In this document: positions 5,943 through 20,900 of the stretch, piece by piece
How positions within the stretch are numbered: the stretch's first letter is position 1
Layout of the letters: each line of letters begins with the position of its first letter
Assembly (NCBI GenBank): GCA_023449855.1
Contig: JAEXHR010000104.1
Coordinates: 1-22,449 of the forward strand
Length of the DNA: 22,449 bases
Origin: Pseudomonadota bacterium
GTDB lineage: Bacteria > Pseudomonadota > Alphaproteobacteria > Rhizobiales > Xanthobacteraceae
Direction: 5' to 3'
Position numbers and translations under genes: made by a program
The notes under the pieces: generated by a model
The model's database searches: none
Told to the model about the DNA's origin: nothing
Seen by the model: the letters and a program-made list of their open reading frames with translations, nothing else

Positions 5943-8900
5943 ATGCGTAGCGGCGGAAACGACGATCGACACCTGACGGCTTTCGGGCATCCGTTCAGGG
6001 TCCGTCACAAATGGGCATCGCGGCTGAAATCGTCGATTTCGCGGCTGGTGCATCCGCCGGGCCCGCCGCCGAAGCTGATCTTCGATCCGCTCGAACAGCG
6101 CCTCTTGATGAGCGCCGATCCCGTCGTCGTCGATCTCTCTGCGATCCAGCCTGCGCAGCAGAACCACGACGTGCTGGTGCGTTTCCTCGATCAGGTGGTC
6201 ACCACCAACGAGCAGACCCAGCATATCCAGCGCATCGAAACCGTCGATCGCAACAATCCGAACACCGTGCTGTCGTCGCAGATCGTGGCCGAAGGCAGCA
6301 GCGTGCGCATCGTCGGCGGCGCCGGCAATGACCGCATCACGCTCGATGTGTCATCGCTGCCCGATGGCGCCGCGAAGCCGCAGGTCGAGGTGATCGGTGC
6401 CGGTGGCAATGACACATTGTCGGTGATCGCCAAGCCCGACCAGGCGGCCAGCTGGCGGCTCGACGGGCAGGGCGGCGGCACCGTGCAGGGGGCGGCCGAG
6501 ATTGCATTTTCCAGCATCGAGAATCTCGACGGCGGCACCGACGACGATACGATCTTCGGCTCGACGCTCGACACCAACTGGCTGGTGAACGGCGCGGGCG
6601 CCGGCACCGTCGGTGTCTATTCGTTCAACGGCTTCGAAAATCTGGTCGGCGCCGCGGGCAACAATGACGTGTTCACCGTCACCGCTTCGGGCTCGCTGAA
6701 GGGCTTCCTCGATGGCGGCAGCGGCGGCTTCGACACGCTGGTGCTCGACACCGGCGCGGTCCAGAACCTGACGTCATTCGCGACATCGTCGCATGACGGC
6801 TCGCTTGCCTATGACGGCCGTTCGGTGAGCTATCGCGGGCTCGAGCCGGTTACCATCATGGGCACGCAGGTCAATCTGACCTTCGACCTCTCGGCGCTCG
6901 ACGGCGCGCATATCGGCAACAATGTCGCCAAGCTGAAATACGACACCGCCGCCGGCATGATGGTGCTGGAAAGCGTCAACGGCTTCTTCGAGAGCCAGTG
7001 GTTCAACGCGCCGCGTGGCTCGTCGACCAGCACGCTGACCATTCTCGCGCGGACCGGCACCGACAAGATCGAGATCTCGTCGCTGGCGCCGGATTTCGAT
7101 GCCAATCTCGTCGTCAATACGCTGGACGACGGCTACGACCCGTTCAACGAAGGCGGCTTGCTGCCGAGCGACGGCGACTTCCTGCACCAGAGCGTGATCG
7201 AAGTCACCGGCGATATCAATCTCAACGGCCATGCCATCACGCTGATCGGCGACACCATCAAGGTCGGCACCGGCGCGACCTCGGCGATCATCTCGACGCA
7301 GAAGGCCGGCGCCAATGCCGGCGACATCACCTTCGGCATGCCGACCACCAATCCGGACGGCACCTCGTCGCTGGCCGGCGGGCACACCATCATTCTCGGC
7401 GCCAATGCGAAACTGCTTGCCGAGGCCGATACGGCCGCCGGCAAGAAGGCCGGCAAGATCACGCTCGCGGTGTCCGATGTCGCCAAGCGGCTGGTGAGCT
7501 GGCCGTTCGACTTCACGTCGAAAAATGCCGAGATCACGGTGGATGGCGCGACCATCAAGGGCGGCGCCATCAAGATGAGCGCCATCGCCAAGGACACCAA
7601 TCTCGCCAGCGATGCGCCGGCGGCCGCGGCCGGCTTCAGCAACAGCCTGGCGAGCCTGCTCGGTACGGTTCCCGGCGTGGCAGCGAGCGCGCTGACCGGC
7701 ATCGACCTGTCGGTGATCATGCGCGGCGCCGACGCCAAGATCAATGTGAAGAACGCGACCATCGTGTCCACCGGCAGCGTGGACATCAAGGCCGAGACCA
7801 AGGTCGATACCCAGGTGACCGCGATCGCCTCGGCGATCGGCGGCGGCGGTCTGGCTTCGCTGACCGGACTCGAAATCGCGGCCGGCTACGGCATGGCGTC
7901 GAGCGAGGTCGAGGCCAATGTCACCGGCACCACCACCATCGTGTCCGGCGGCAGCGTCACGATTTCGGCGAAGGGCGCGACGTCTTCGAAGACGGTGGCG
8001 CGCGCGTCGTCGAACCTGATCACCGACACCGTCGATCCGAAGAGCTCGTCGATCGCCATCGCGATCTCGCATACCGACCTGAAGGCCACGGCGACCGTGG
8101 GTGTCGACGCGACCATTACGGCTGCCGGCAATGTGAATGTGCTGGCGACGGGGACGTCGAAGACGACGCCCGATGCGAGCACCGTCAGCCCGATCGACGG
8201 CCGCGCCGGTGTCGGCGTCGCGCTCGCCTTCGATTTCGGCACTGTCACCGCCTCGCTTGACGGTCATGTCACCGCGGGCGGCAATGCGACTGCGGGCGGC
8301 GACGAGACCAAGACCTTCAATCCCGCGCCGTCCGATCGCCTGATCCTTGGCGGCGACGTGGATGTCGACAACGACACGCTCAACATGCCCGGCCACGGCT
8401 TCACCAATGGCCAGCCGGTGGTCTACACGCCGTATCTCGCCAATGCGTCGATTCCGGGCGTCAGCGCCGGCTTCGTCATTCCGGGCCAGCAGAGCGATTC
8501 CGTCGGCGGGCTGGAGAAGGGCAAGACCTATTACGTCATCGTCGTCGATGCCGATCACATCCAGCTCTCGAAAGAGCCGCCGATCGATTTGAACAATGCC
8601 GGCACCGACAGTTCCTCGACGCAGACGCTGAATGTCGTGAAGTCGAAAGTGTTCGACATCGACGCCATCAACGAAAATGCCGACACGATCAGCCTTGCCG
8701 GTCACGGTTTCTCGACCGGCGATGTGGTGCGCTACTCGGCCGGTGCCGGCAATACCGCCATCAGCGGCCTTACCGATGCCGCGACCTATACGGTGGAGAA
8801 GGTGGATGACGCGACCTTCAAGCTGAAGGACAGCAATGGCAACGTCATCCAGATCGCGCAGGGCAATGCGCTTGGCGTGCAATCCTTCACGCGCACGTCC

Positions 8901-11900
8901 GACAACGCGAAGGTCAGCCTCAATCTCGCTCGCATCGATGTCGCCACCGGCCGCATCTATGTGAAGGACCACGGCTTTACCGTCGGTCAGGCGAAAGAGG
9001 TCACCTACGGTTCGATCGCCGAGAATGGCGCCAATGCCATCGGCGGTCTCGTCAATGACCGCAGCTACAATCTCGTCGCCATCGATGCCAATTCGTTCGA
9101 ACTGCGCGACCAGACCACCGGACAGCGTGTCACGCTCGGCGATCCCGGCGCCTATGCGGCGCATGGCCTCGCTTACATTTCCAAGGTCAAGAGCTTCAAT
9201 CCGGGCACCGCCGTCGACAGCAACAAGGATACGATCGCCATCGATGCGACCGATCTGAAATCCGGCGATGCGGTCATCTATGCGGTCGATCCTACCAAGT
9301 CGACGACGATGTCGCTGGCTTTCGATCTCAATGCCATCGATGCAGCCGCGGATTCGATCCGCGTCGTCGGGCATGGATTCAACACCGGCGACCAGGTCGT
9401 CTACAATGCCGGCGCCGGCAATACGGCGATCACCGGGCTCGTCAGCGGCGCCACCTATACGGTGGTGAAGGTCAGCAATGACCTGTTCCAGCTTCGGGAT
9501 GCCAACGGCAATCTGATCCAGATCGACCAGGGCAATGCGCTCGGCGTGCAGACCTTCACCTCAAGTGCGAGCCAGATCACGGCGACGGTGCTGCTGGCGC
9601 GGCTCGATGCCGCCACCAATCGCATCTATTTCAAGGATCACGGCTTCAAGGGCACCGACGCCAATCCGATCCTGGTCGATTACTCCTCGCTGGAAGCGCT
9701 CGGCATCAATGCCATCGGCGGGCTGCAGAATGCGGGCGACGGCCTGCAGACCACCGGTCACTACAAGCTGGTGGCGATCGATGCCAATTCGTTCGAACTG
9801 CGCGACGTCAACACCAATGCGGTGGTCGACCTGACGGCGACGACGGCCGCTTCGCGCCATGTGATCGCGCTGAAGCAGATCTATCAGGCCTCGCGCGGCA
9901 ATGTCGGCAGCCTGTCGGTGGGCGATCAGGAAATCTCTGGCCTGACGCCGGGGCAGGTCTATTACGTCGTCAAGGTCGATAACGGCCATATCCGTCTGGT
10001 CGAGGATCCGACCCAGGTCAGCGCGGTCAAGGCGATCGACCTGACGGGCGGCGGCAACGGCCTCGATCATACGCTTTCGGCCAGCCCGAGCACCAACGGC
10101 ATCGGCGTGCAGGCGACGCTGACCTCGGAGACACGCGCCAAGTCGAAGCCGGAAATCGGCGGCAAGTTCAATCCGACCAAATACAAGGACATCCTGTCGA
10201 AGCCGGATATCGCGCTGGCAGCGATCTTCGGCAATGCCTCCGCGACCAGCGGCAAGAACGGGGCGGGCAAGGACATCACCAATGACGGCCTGAGCGCGGC
10301 CGGCGCGGTCGCGGTCAATGTGGTGATCCACGATGTCGAGGCTTCGATCGGCAAGAACGCGACCGTCGCGAAGCCGACGGTCGTGCAGACCGGCGGCCAT
10401 GTGGATGTGATCGCGAAGACGACGCAGAAGACGCAGCTGATCGCGCAGTCGGACGTCTCGAAATCGAAGACCAAGGCGGCGGAGCCGGGCGCCACCGTCA
10501 GCCTGTCCTTCGCAGTCGGCTATTACAAGAACGACGTCGCCGCGACGATCTATGGCAATTCGCAGGTCGATGCCGCGGGCACGGTGACGGTGAATGCGGC
10601 GCTGTCCTATCCGTTCCTGATCCTGCCGGCGGATCTCATCCTCGGTATTCCCCAGGATATCGCCAATCGCGGCGTCAGCGCGCTGACCGATCTGCTCGAC
10701 GGCACCTTCGGCATCGGCTCGAAGTTCATGAATACCTTCGTGATGGCGCGCGCCAAGGCTGCCGAAACGCAGTCGATGGCGGTCTCGGGCGCGGTCGCGG
10801 TGAACACCTATTTCAACACCAGCGAAGCGACCATCAAGTCCGGCGCGCGCATCAACCAGATGCTGCCGGCAGCCGGCAACAATTCCCAGTCGGTCGCGGT
10901 CACCGCCAGCACCAAGATGGAATTCGCCGAAATGGCGGGCATCGGCAAATGGTCGCTGAGCGAAAGTCCGATCGGCAAGGGCATCTACGAAAACAAGAAG
11001 GCCGGTCAGCTTCTGTCCGGCGGCGACATCGTCGATTTCTATGGCCGTTCGGGCTCGAAATCGCTGGGCGGCTCGGTGCTGTTCGACGATATCGAGAACA
11101 CCGTTCGTGCCACCATCGAAGGCGATGTGAAGATCGGGATCGGTTCGGCGGGATCGCTGACCGTCAAGGCGACCGAAGACATTCTGCGTGTCGCCATCGC
11201 GCAATCCGGCGGCAAGACCGACGACAAGGGCAAGCTCGCTTTCGGCGGCAGCGGTCTGATCCTGCGCCAGCGCAGCGACATCCAGGCCGGGCTGCTCGCC
11301 ACCAGCACGGCCGGGCCGACCGTCACCGGCGGTGGGGCACTGATCATCGAGGCCAAGACCGGCGGCACGCAGGTCGGCATCGCCGGCTCGATCATCTCCG
11401 GCGGCGCGGGCTCGACCGGTATCGGATTGTCGGTGCTGACAAACGACGTCGTTTCCAAGGTCGCCGCATTCGTCGGCTCCGCGCCGTCGAGCGCCGATAC
11501 GACGCCCACCGGTGCTGTCACGCTCGATGTCGGCAATACGTCGATCTCGGCGCATACGGGAGGCGTCTGGGTCAATGTCGTCGCCACCGGCACGGTGATC
11601 TCCTCGCAGCCGGGCGCGCCGGTGCCTCTGTCGGAAGAGCCGGACGATCCGCTCGACGGCATCAGCCTGCCGGGCCTGTTCGGCGAGGCGGCGACGGCGC
11701 CGCCCTCCGGCAAGAGCGGCTACGGCATCGCCGGCAGCGCCAGCGTCAATGTGTTCGACCAGACCACGCTCGCTTACATCAATGCGCGCGGCGTGCTGCA
11801 GACCGGCCTGCTGGCGCTGGAAGCGGTCAATGATCCGATCGTCGTCGCCTTTGTCGGCGGCATCGCGGTCGCGACCTCGGCCGGCACCGTCATGGGGGGC

Positions 11901-14900
11901 GGCACCACGGCCGGCGGCGCCTTCGGCGTCAATCAGGTCACCACCAACACGCAGGCCTTCATCGCCAATCGTCTCAGCGGTGCAGGCAATGGCCTCACGG
12001 TGTCGAGCCGCGGCGCGGATCAGGCCGGCCAGGACGAGATCTCCATCAAGGCGACCCGCGGCGGCGTGCTCGCGACGCTGACCGCGGCCATCTCGGCCAA
12101 CATGAACACCGGGCAGGCCAATGCCTTTGCCGGCTCGGTCTCGATCAATCGCCTGGTGGACAAGACCCGTGCGCTGATCGACGGCGCCGATGTGTCCAAT
12201 ATCCGGGATTCCGCCGATGCGCGGATCCAGGCCATCAACGAAGCCGATGTCATCGCCATCGGCGGCGGCGGGGCAGGGACTGCCGGCGCCAAGGGCATTG
12301 GCGCCTCGATCGGTTTCAACCAGCTTGCCGCGCAGACCCAGGCCGGCGTATTCGGCACCGTGCGCCGCGGCAGCCTGACGCTCGGGAGCAATGCGACCTC
12401 CGGTAATGAACTCGCCATTACGGCGATGAACGACCAGTCGCTGTCCGCGGTTGCCGTGTCGGTCGGTGCGGCCACCGGCGCCAACGCCACCGGTGCGGCC
12501 TTCACCATCGGCATCAATATCGTCTCGACCGATGAGCGCGTGTTCACGCGCGACAATGCCGCCTCGATCCACGCGGGCATCCAGAATGCCGATGTCGCGG
12601 CCTCGCGCGTGTCGCTGGAAGCGAAGGACAACACCGTCATCGTTGCCGTCGCCGGTGCGCTCGGCATCGGCACGCAGGGCTCGGGCTATGGCATCGGGCT
12701 CGGCTGGAACCAGATCGCGCTCAAGGTGCGCGCGACCATCGACAATGCCACCGTCACCGCGCGCAGCGGCGATGTCACCCTGACCGCGCATTCGACCGAA
12801 GATGGCTTGATCCCGGTCTCCGGCAAGATCGCGGCGGCGGCCATCGGTGCGGCCGGCGGCGGCGGGAGCGGCGTCGATATCGGCGCCAGCCTTGCGGTCA
12901 ACGGCATCCTCAACAATGTCGAGGCGACGATCTCCGGCGGCTCACGCGTCACGGCGGGCGGCAGCGGCAATGTGTCGGTGAAGGCCAGCGACGAATCCAC
13001 CATCAACGCGCTCACCGGCGGCGTCGCCATTTCCACCAAGGGCTCGCCGGTCGGGGCGGCCATCGGCGCCAACTACATCGCCAACACCGTCACGGCGAAG
13101 ATCGACAGTTCCGTGATCGATGCCGGCGGCAGCGTGATCGTCGATGCCAGGGAGGCGGCAGCGATCCATGCGTTGACCATCGGCGCGGCCGGCGGCAGCA
13201 AGAACGTCACCATCGGCGGCTCGGTGTCGGTCAATGTGATCGACAACGATGTGATCGCCGCGATTGCCGGCGCCACCGCCAATGTGAAGGCGCGCGACAA
13301 TGTCCGCGTCATTGCGCAGAACAGCGCCAGCATCGTCACCATCGCCGGCGGTCTCGCCATCGGCGGCAAGACCGCTGTCGGCCTCTCGGTGACCAATGTC
13401 ACCGTGATCGACACCACCGAAGCCTGGATCGACGCTGCATCAACGGTGCAGGGCGACGGCATCAATGCCTTCACTGACGTGCTCGGCAACAGCCGCAAGG
13501 GCGTCTCCATCGAGGCCAATTCGGACGAGTCCATCGTCACCATCGGTGTCGGCGGCGCGGTCTCCACAAGCGTCGCGGGCTCCGGCGCGGCCACCGTCAC
13601 CTATATCGATGTCAGCGCCAGCGCAGGCCAGAAGCGCGTCGACGCGGTGCCGGGCGCAGGCGCCGGCATCACGTCGCTCAACGACATCAATATCGCCGCG
13701 CGCGGTCATCTGGCCCTTGTCGGCGTAGCCGGCGCGCTGTCCGGAAGCAAGGTCGGCGTCGGTATCGGCGCGGATGCGGGCATCATCCGCCGCCGCATCG
13801 AGGCCTTCATCGATCAGGGCGCGAAGGCGACCGCGGGCAACAATGTCGTCGTGATGGCGAAGAGCGACATCGACGTCACCTCGGTGTCGGCCGCTGCCGC
13901 CATCGGTACCACCGGTGCCGGTGCGCTGACCGTGGGCGTTCAGGTGCTCGATCTCACCACCCGCGCCTTCATCGGCAATGGCGCCGTGGTGCGTGCCGAC
14001 GCCAATGTGCTGGTGTCCGCGGAAGAGGCCACCGATCTCGATCAGGTGTCGGGCAATATTGCCGGCGCAGGCACGGGAGCGGTGGGCATCGCCGCGGGTG
14101 TCGGCGTGATCAACAAGACGACGGAAGCCTTCATCGCGGCGAACGCGTCGGTGACGGCGCTCGCCAAGGCGGGCAAGTCGTCCATCGTCGCCAATACCGG
14201 CGATTTCGGCGCCACGTCGGGCGGTCAGCTGACGCAAAGCGCGGCCAATACCAATGATTTCGCGACCTCTGCCGTGGACTATGCGGCTAACAGCATTGCC
14301 GCAGGCGATCATGGTTTCAGCACCGGCACAGAGGTGATCTATACGGGCGAGTCGCTGCCGCTCGGCGGGCTGCGCACCGGCGACCGTTACTTCGTCATCC
14401 GCATCGACAGCAATCATTTCGCGCTGGCAGCCTCGCTGGCCGATGCGCAGGCCGGCAACCGGATCGATCTCACCGACAACGGCCTCGAAGGCGCGGCGCG
14501 CCATGTGATCGAGACGCTGAGCCACACCGGTGCGCCCGCGCTCGACAATGACAGTCTCGACGCGCTCGATCCGTCCGTGGCTGGAGCGCTGACACTGGAC
14601 CGCAAGCGCGGCGCGCAGACCGCAGCGCAGAGCGGCCTGATCGTGGTGGCGGTCAGCCTCAACAACATCACCAGCGCCGGCGTCGGCGTGGCCATCGCGG
14701 GCACCGGTTCGGGCTCCATTGCGGGCACCGTCGCGGTGCATACGATCAATACCCGCGCCTATATCGATCAGGGCGCGCAGATCAATGCGGTCAACACCGG
14801 TGCAGGCAGCGGCCAGAACGTACTGATCGCCGCCGGGCGCACCTATAACGGCCTTGCCATCGGCGTCGGGCTTGCTGGTTCGGGCACCTTCTCGGCCGCG

Positions 14901-17900
14901 CCGGGCTTTGCCGCGCCGGTGTTGATGGGCACGACCGAGGCCTTCATCCAGGGCAAGACCAGCGTCAGCGGCGCCGGCTACGACACCATTATCAATGCGC
15001 AGGGCAATGTGGCGGTGAAGTCGCATGCGCAGACCGACATCCTCAGCATCGGTGCGGGCGTCGCGCTGTCCGGCGGTGTCGGCATCGGCGGCTCGGCGGC
15101 GGTGATCGTCATCGACACCACCACCATCGCTTCGATCTCCGGCCGCGTGCAGGTCAGCGCCGAAGGCAGCGTGCTGGTCAATGCGCTGGACGATACGACC
15201 GCCTACGCCATCGGCGGTGCCGCTGGCGTCGGCATTTCGACCGGCGGCGGGGCCGGCGCGGTCAATGTGATCTCGATCAAGAAGGTCACGTTGGCATCGA
15301 TCGCCGACACGGCGAGCGTCGATGCCAACGGCAATCGCGGCAATCTCAACAGTTTGATCAACGGCACATTCTCGAACGGCGGCTTCAACACCATGGCGCT
15401 GCCGGGCGTCGCCGTGCAGGCGTCGTCGTCGGAGAACCTGCTCTCGGTCGGCGCCAGCCTCGGTGTCGGCAACTATCTCGGAATCGCCGGTGCGGTGACG
15501 GTTGAATCCGTCGACTCCGACACCATCGCCACCATCGGCGGCGGTGCGCTGATCAATCAGCACACGACCCCGGCTTCGGCAAACGCCAATCAGAGCGTCG
15601 TCGTCGCGGCGACCAACAAGATGGACATCCTGTCGGTAGCCGGCGCGATCGGCGCCAGCCTCGGTGGCGGTATCGGCGCGTCCGTCGATATCGGCATCCT
15701 GCGCAACGACACCCAGGCGCTGATCGGCGCTGCCACGATCAAGGCGCGCAACCAGGTCGACAGCTACGCGCTGTCGCGCTGGAACGTGAATTCCAACGCC
15801 ATCAGTGTCGGCGCCGGCCTGGTCGGGCTCGGCGGCGGCATCGTCGTCTATACGATCGGCGGGAATTTCTCCGACGGTTATTCGACTTCGGGCGGCAGCT
15901 CGGGCGCGCTCAGCGGCGACAACAACTCGTCGGTGCTGGGTTTTGTCGACAGCACCGTGAACGCGCTGACCAGCCGGATGCAGAGCAGCGATCCGGCAGG
16001 GGCCGCGTTCAACCCCGCCACCAAGGTCAACGCTGCGGCGGACAGTATCGATCTCGGCGAAAACCGTGGCTTCAAGACCGGCGATACGGTGGTCTACAGC
16101 GCCGGCGGCGGCAATGCGATCCGCGGACTGACCGATGGCAAGGTCTATTTCGCCATCAAGACCGGTAATCCGAATGTCGTGAAACTGGCCGCGACCTATG
16201 AGGATGCGGTGGCCGGCAGGGCCATCGATCTCGATCTCACCGGCACCACCGGCACCCAGCATCAGCTCATCGCGGGCGGCGCCCAGATCGGCAATCTCGG
16301 CAAGTCGGCCTCGAGCAACAATTCGCCGTCAGGCCGGGTAAGTGCAGCGACCTCTGCAAGGACCAACATCAGCAGCGGAACCACAGCGGCAATCCTTCAA
16401 GGCGCCATCATCGAGGCAAACAGCGTCAACGTAGGCGCGCAGCAGAAGCTCGATTTCAACGGCCGGACCGGCGGTCTCGCCGGTGGCGCGGGCGCAATCG
16501 GCATCGGCCTTGCGGTGCTGAATGTCGATGCCGATGTCACCGCCGTCATTGCGCCGCAGGTGACGATCACCGGCAACAGCACGACGTCGGGTGACGTCAA
16601 TGTCGCCGCCGGTCTGACCTCGAACCTGCATGTCCTCGGCTTCGCCGGCGCGATCAGCGGCTTCGTGTCGCTCGGCGGCGCGGTATCCGTCATCAATGAC
16701 GGCAGCTCGGCGCGGGCGATGATCGGCGCCACGCCGACGCCGGATTCCCGCGATGTGCTGACCACCGAAGCGTCGTCGCCGGCGACCGCGACGGTCATCT
16801 CCGGTGTGCGCGGCGTCAAGGTCACGTCCGGAGCGACGATCAATCATTACCTCGCCAATGGTGCGGCGGCGGTGTCCGGCATCGCCGGTCTCGGTGCAGC
16901 CGTGGTCGCCGATACGATCAACGGCTCGAGCCAGGCGATCATCGGCAGCTACACGCAGATCGGAACGCTCGGTGCGGCGATCGGCGGCGGTGTCAGTGCG
17001 GAGGCGACGCGGACCATCGGCGTCAATCCGCTCAATGCCGGCCTGCCCATGGGCATCGCCATCGGCGGCGGCATTCTCGGCGTTGCGGCTGGCGCCACCA
17101 TTCTCAATATCGGCGGTGCCGTGGATGCACGGATCGGCGATGGTGGCTTCGTCAACGCCGCGGGCGACATCAATGTGCGCGCCAATGGCACGGTGACGGC
17201 GGACAGACTGGATGTGATCGGCGAAGCCATCGGCGGCATTGCCGTCGGCTTCGTGATTGCGCAGGCGAAGATCGATCCGACGGTCAGCGCCAGCGTCGGC
17301 AAGATGGCGGTGATCCGCGGACGCAATGTCAATGTCACGGCCGACCATACGATCAATGCCAAGCTTAACGGCATTGCCGCCGGCGGCGGCGTGCTGAGCG
17401 GGCAGGGTCTCAACATCAAGATGGAGGTCGATCCGACGACGTCGGTGACCGTCGATCAGGGGGCGCAGATCACCGCAAGCGGATCGGTGTCGGCGATCTC
17501 GACCTCGACCATGACCGCGGGCGCCAATGGCGATGCCGGCAATTACGGCGGCGTCACCGTCATCATCGGCGGCGCGACCACGACGCTGTCCACGGAAAAC
17601 AAGGTCACCATCGGCGACAATGTGGTGATCGTGGCGCAGGACGCGGTGACGCTGCGTGCGAACTCCTTCAACACCGGCAGCGCGACCGGCGATGCCGGCA
17701 GCGGCGCGTTGATCGCCATCGTCCGCGCCGATGCGACGCTGAACCAGACCGACCGTACCGCGGTCTCGGTCGGCGCTTCGGCGCGGCTCACGGCCGGCAC
17801 CGATCTCGTGGTCGAGGCCCGCAACAAGCAGAAGGCGACCTCGAAAGTCACCGCGAATGCAGGCGGCCTCGGCGTCGACACACGTACCTCCGCAACGCTG

Positions 17901-20900
17901 AATATCGGTGCAGCCACCACCACGGAGATCGGCGCATCGGCCGAGCTGCGCGCCGGCAACCGTCTCGACATTCTGGCAGATGTGACGTCGCTGGATCTGT
18001 CAGCCGACGCGAAATCCACATCGAGCGCCCTTGGTGCCGGCTCCTATGCGGATGCCGTGATCAACAAGGCTGACGGGTTTTCGACGTCGCTCGCCGACAT
18101 CAAGGTGCGCGGCGGGGCCATCCTGTCCGGCGCCAACCAGGTGAACGTCAAGGCGCATCACGACAGCGTCACCAGCCTCGCCAAGGCCGATGCGACCACG
18201 CACGGTCTCGGTGCCTCGACCAATACCAATGCGAAGAATGATTTCGCCGTCGAAACGCGCGTCCTGACCGAAGCCGGATCGATCATTCGCACCCGGGCGC
18301 TTGCGGTGGATGCGATCGCCACGCCGTCGGTATCGGGCTTCACCGATGCCAGCTCGCATGGCGCCGTGATCGATACCGGTGACGAGAACAGCAGCGAGAC
18401 GATCTACTATCCACGCACGATCAACTTCAACTCGGACGTCTTCCTGGCCGGTCCGCCTTCGCCGGAACTGGTGATCGACGAGAACGGACACATTACCAAA
18501 CAGGTGGGCTTCGATCATTTCATCCCGGATCCCACCGGACCGGTTTTCGTCCTGCCGGACATCGTCAACACGTCCACGGCGGCAGGCACCGCGACCTTCA
18601 CGATCTCGCCGACGCGGTTCGATCCGACACCTGCCGGCTATGGCACGACGCCGGCGGAAAATTCGATCGAGGGCAACAGCAGCATCACGTTCCTGACCTC
18701 GTTCGATCGCGTGACCGTCACCAACAAGTCGAACATCCATCTCGAGGTCGGCCTGATCAATCCGGTGGCCGCGACGCCGAATTATGCGCAGAACCTCGTC
18801 GTCAATGTCACCGAGCGCTCGCGCTTCATGCCGGTCGTCACCAGCGATGCCGGCCACACGATCATCACCATCGAGAACACCTCGGCCACGCCGACCCATG
18901 TCACGCTGACCGATGCCATCCAGAACGGTCATGGCGCGGTGACCATCTCCACCGCAGCCGGCAACATCATCAATGCGCCCGGCGGCCGGATCGAGGCGAC
19001 CACGCTGTTCCTGTCGGCGGCGGGCGGCAGCATCGGCTCCGCGACCAGCCCGATCCTCACCCAGAGCACGCGCCTCGATGCGCTCGCGGCCGGGAATATC
19101 TGGATCAGCGAGACCGGCAATCTGGAGCTTGGTTACGTCCGCTCGACCGCGGGTACCGTGAATCTGACTGCAACCGGATCGATCCTCGATGCCGACAGCA
19201 GTGTCGCGATCAATGTGAAGGGCGCTACCCTCAATCTGCGCGCCGGCACAGGATCGATCGGCGAGGTGGGACGCGCGCTGCGGATCGACGCCGCCGGCAC
19301 GGCGGGATCGCTGAATGCGACCGCGCAGACGGGCATCAATGTGGTCGATGTCTATCTGAGCGGCGGCTATGCCGGACTCGGCATCGGCACGGTGACATCC
19401 GCCACCGGCGACATCGCAGTCGCCACGCGCGACAGTGTCGCGACCGGCGAGAATATCGTGTTCGGCGCGGCCTCGCTGCTGACGGCGGCGCTCGGCAATG
19501 TCGTGATCAATGCGGGTGACGACATCATCCTGGCGCAGGGCGGTGTGATCACCGGCAACGGCGCGAATGGCAATGATGGAAACGTCACGCTGGTGGCCGA
19601 TGACGAGGCGACCGACCAGGATCGCGTCGGCGCACTCATCGATCTGCAGGGTACGATCAATGCAGCCGCGGTGGCGATCTCCGGCGGACGCGATATCGAT
19701 ACATTCGTGATCCGCCGCGTGGCTGCGGGCACGCGCATGACGATTTCGACGGTGAATGCCGCGGACATCATCCGCGTCGGCAGCAATGCGACGGCGACCA
19801 CCAATAGCGGGGGCCGCCTGTCAACCATCGCCGGCACGCTGACCGTTCTGGGCGGCGCCGACAATCTCGCCATTCTCGATCTGGACAACACCGGCGCGGG
19901 ACCGGGCGTCACGGGTATTGTCACCAAGGATGCGCTCACCGGATTCGGCATCGGTGGATCGGTGAACTACGAGAAGCTGCGCACGTTGTCGCTCAGGCTT
20001 GGCGATGGCGCCGATGACGTGGCCGTGCGCTCCACCTGGGCGACCACGGTCACCACGATCGATCTCGGTGGCGGCGACGATCGCGTCACCGTGTCGGGCA
20101 GCGATGGCACACTGAACAATATCGACGGTACGCTCGAACTGCTCGGCGGCACCGGCGTCAATGCGCTCGTGGTGGATGACAGCGGCGACACCGTGGCCAA
20201 TGCCGGCCTGATCGGCGGCGGCAATGGCAACCGCATCTTTGGCTTTGGCATGGGCTCGGCCGATCAGACCGTGATCGATCAGTCGGTCGGCATCTCCTAT
20301 GGCGATTTTGCTTCAGTGGCGGTGAAACTCGGTTCGGGCGACGATTCCGTCCGTGTTGCGGGGACCTCGACCGACACCACCATCGATGCCGGCGGCGGCG
20401 CCGATACGGTGACGCTCGGCTCGGATGTCACCGGCGTCGGCCTGTCGCAGATCAATGGCGCCGTTCATGTGCGCGGCGGCGGCAATGCCGGCGACCGCTT
20501 CGTCGTCAGCTCGGGCCCGATGGTCAATCTCGAACTCGGTGCGGTGTCGTCGACCGTGGGCCTGATCACGGCCGCGCAGATGCCGCGCCGCGTCGAGTTC
20601 GAAGGTGTCGCGGCGACGATCCTCGATCTCGGCGACGCTGCGGACACCGTCACGATCTCGGCGACCGTTGCGCCTCTGACGGTCAATGCCGGTGGCGGCG
20701 ACGATCTCATCACGGTGAATGCCATCGCGCATCTCACGACGCTTAACCTCGGCGATGGCGCCGACCGGGTGATGGTGCATGGCACCGGCGCGGGAACGCT
20801 GCAGGTCAATGGCACATTCGGCGACGGCGATCGTCTCACCGTCGACCGGACCGCGGAAACGGCGGCGCTCACCGCCGGCGTGTTGCGCGACGGCGCACGG

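Noticed and set aside
8338..17330. CRISPR array or tandem DNA satellite suggested by the repetitive look
   Set aside because: The repeats are coding, in frame and degenerate at the DNA level; there are no regularly spaced identical direct repeats with unique spacers.
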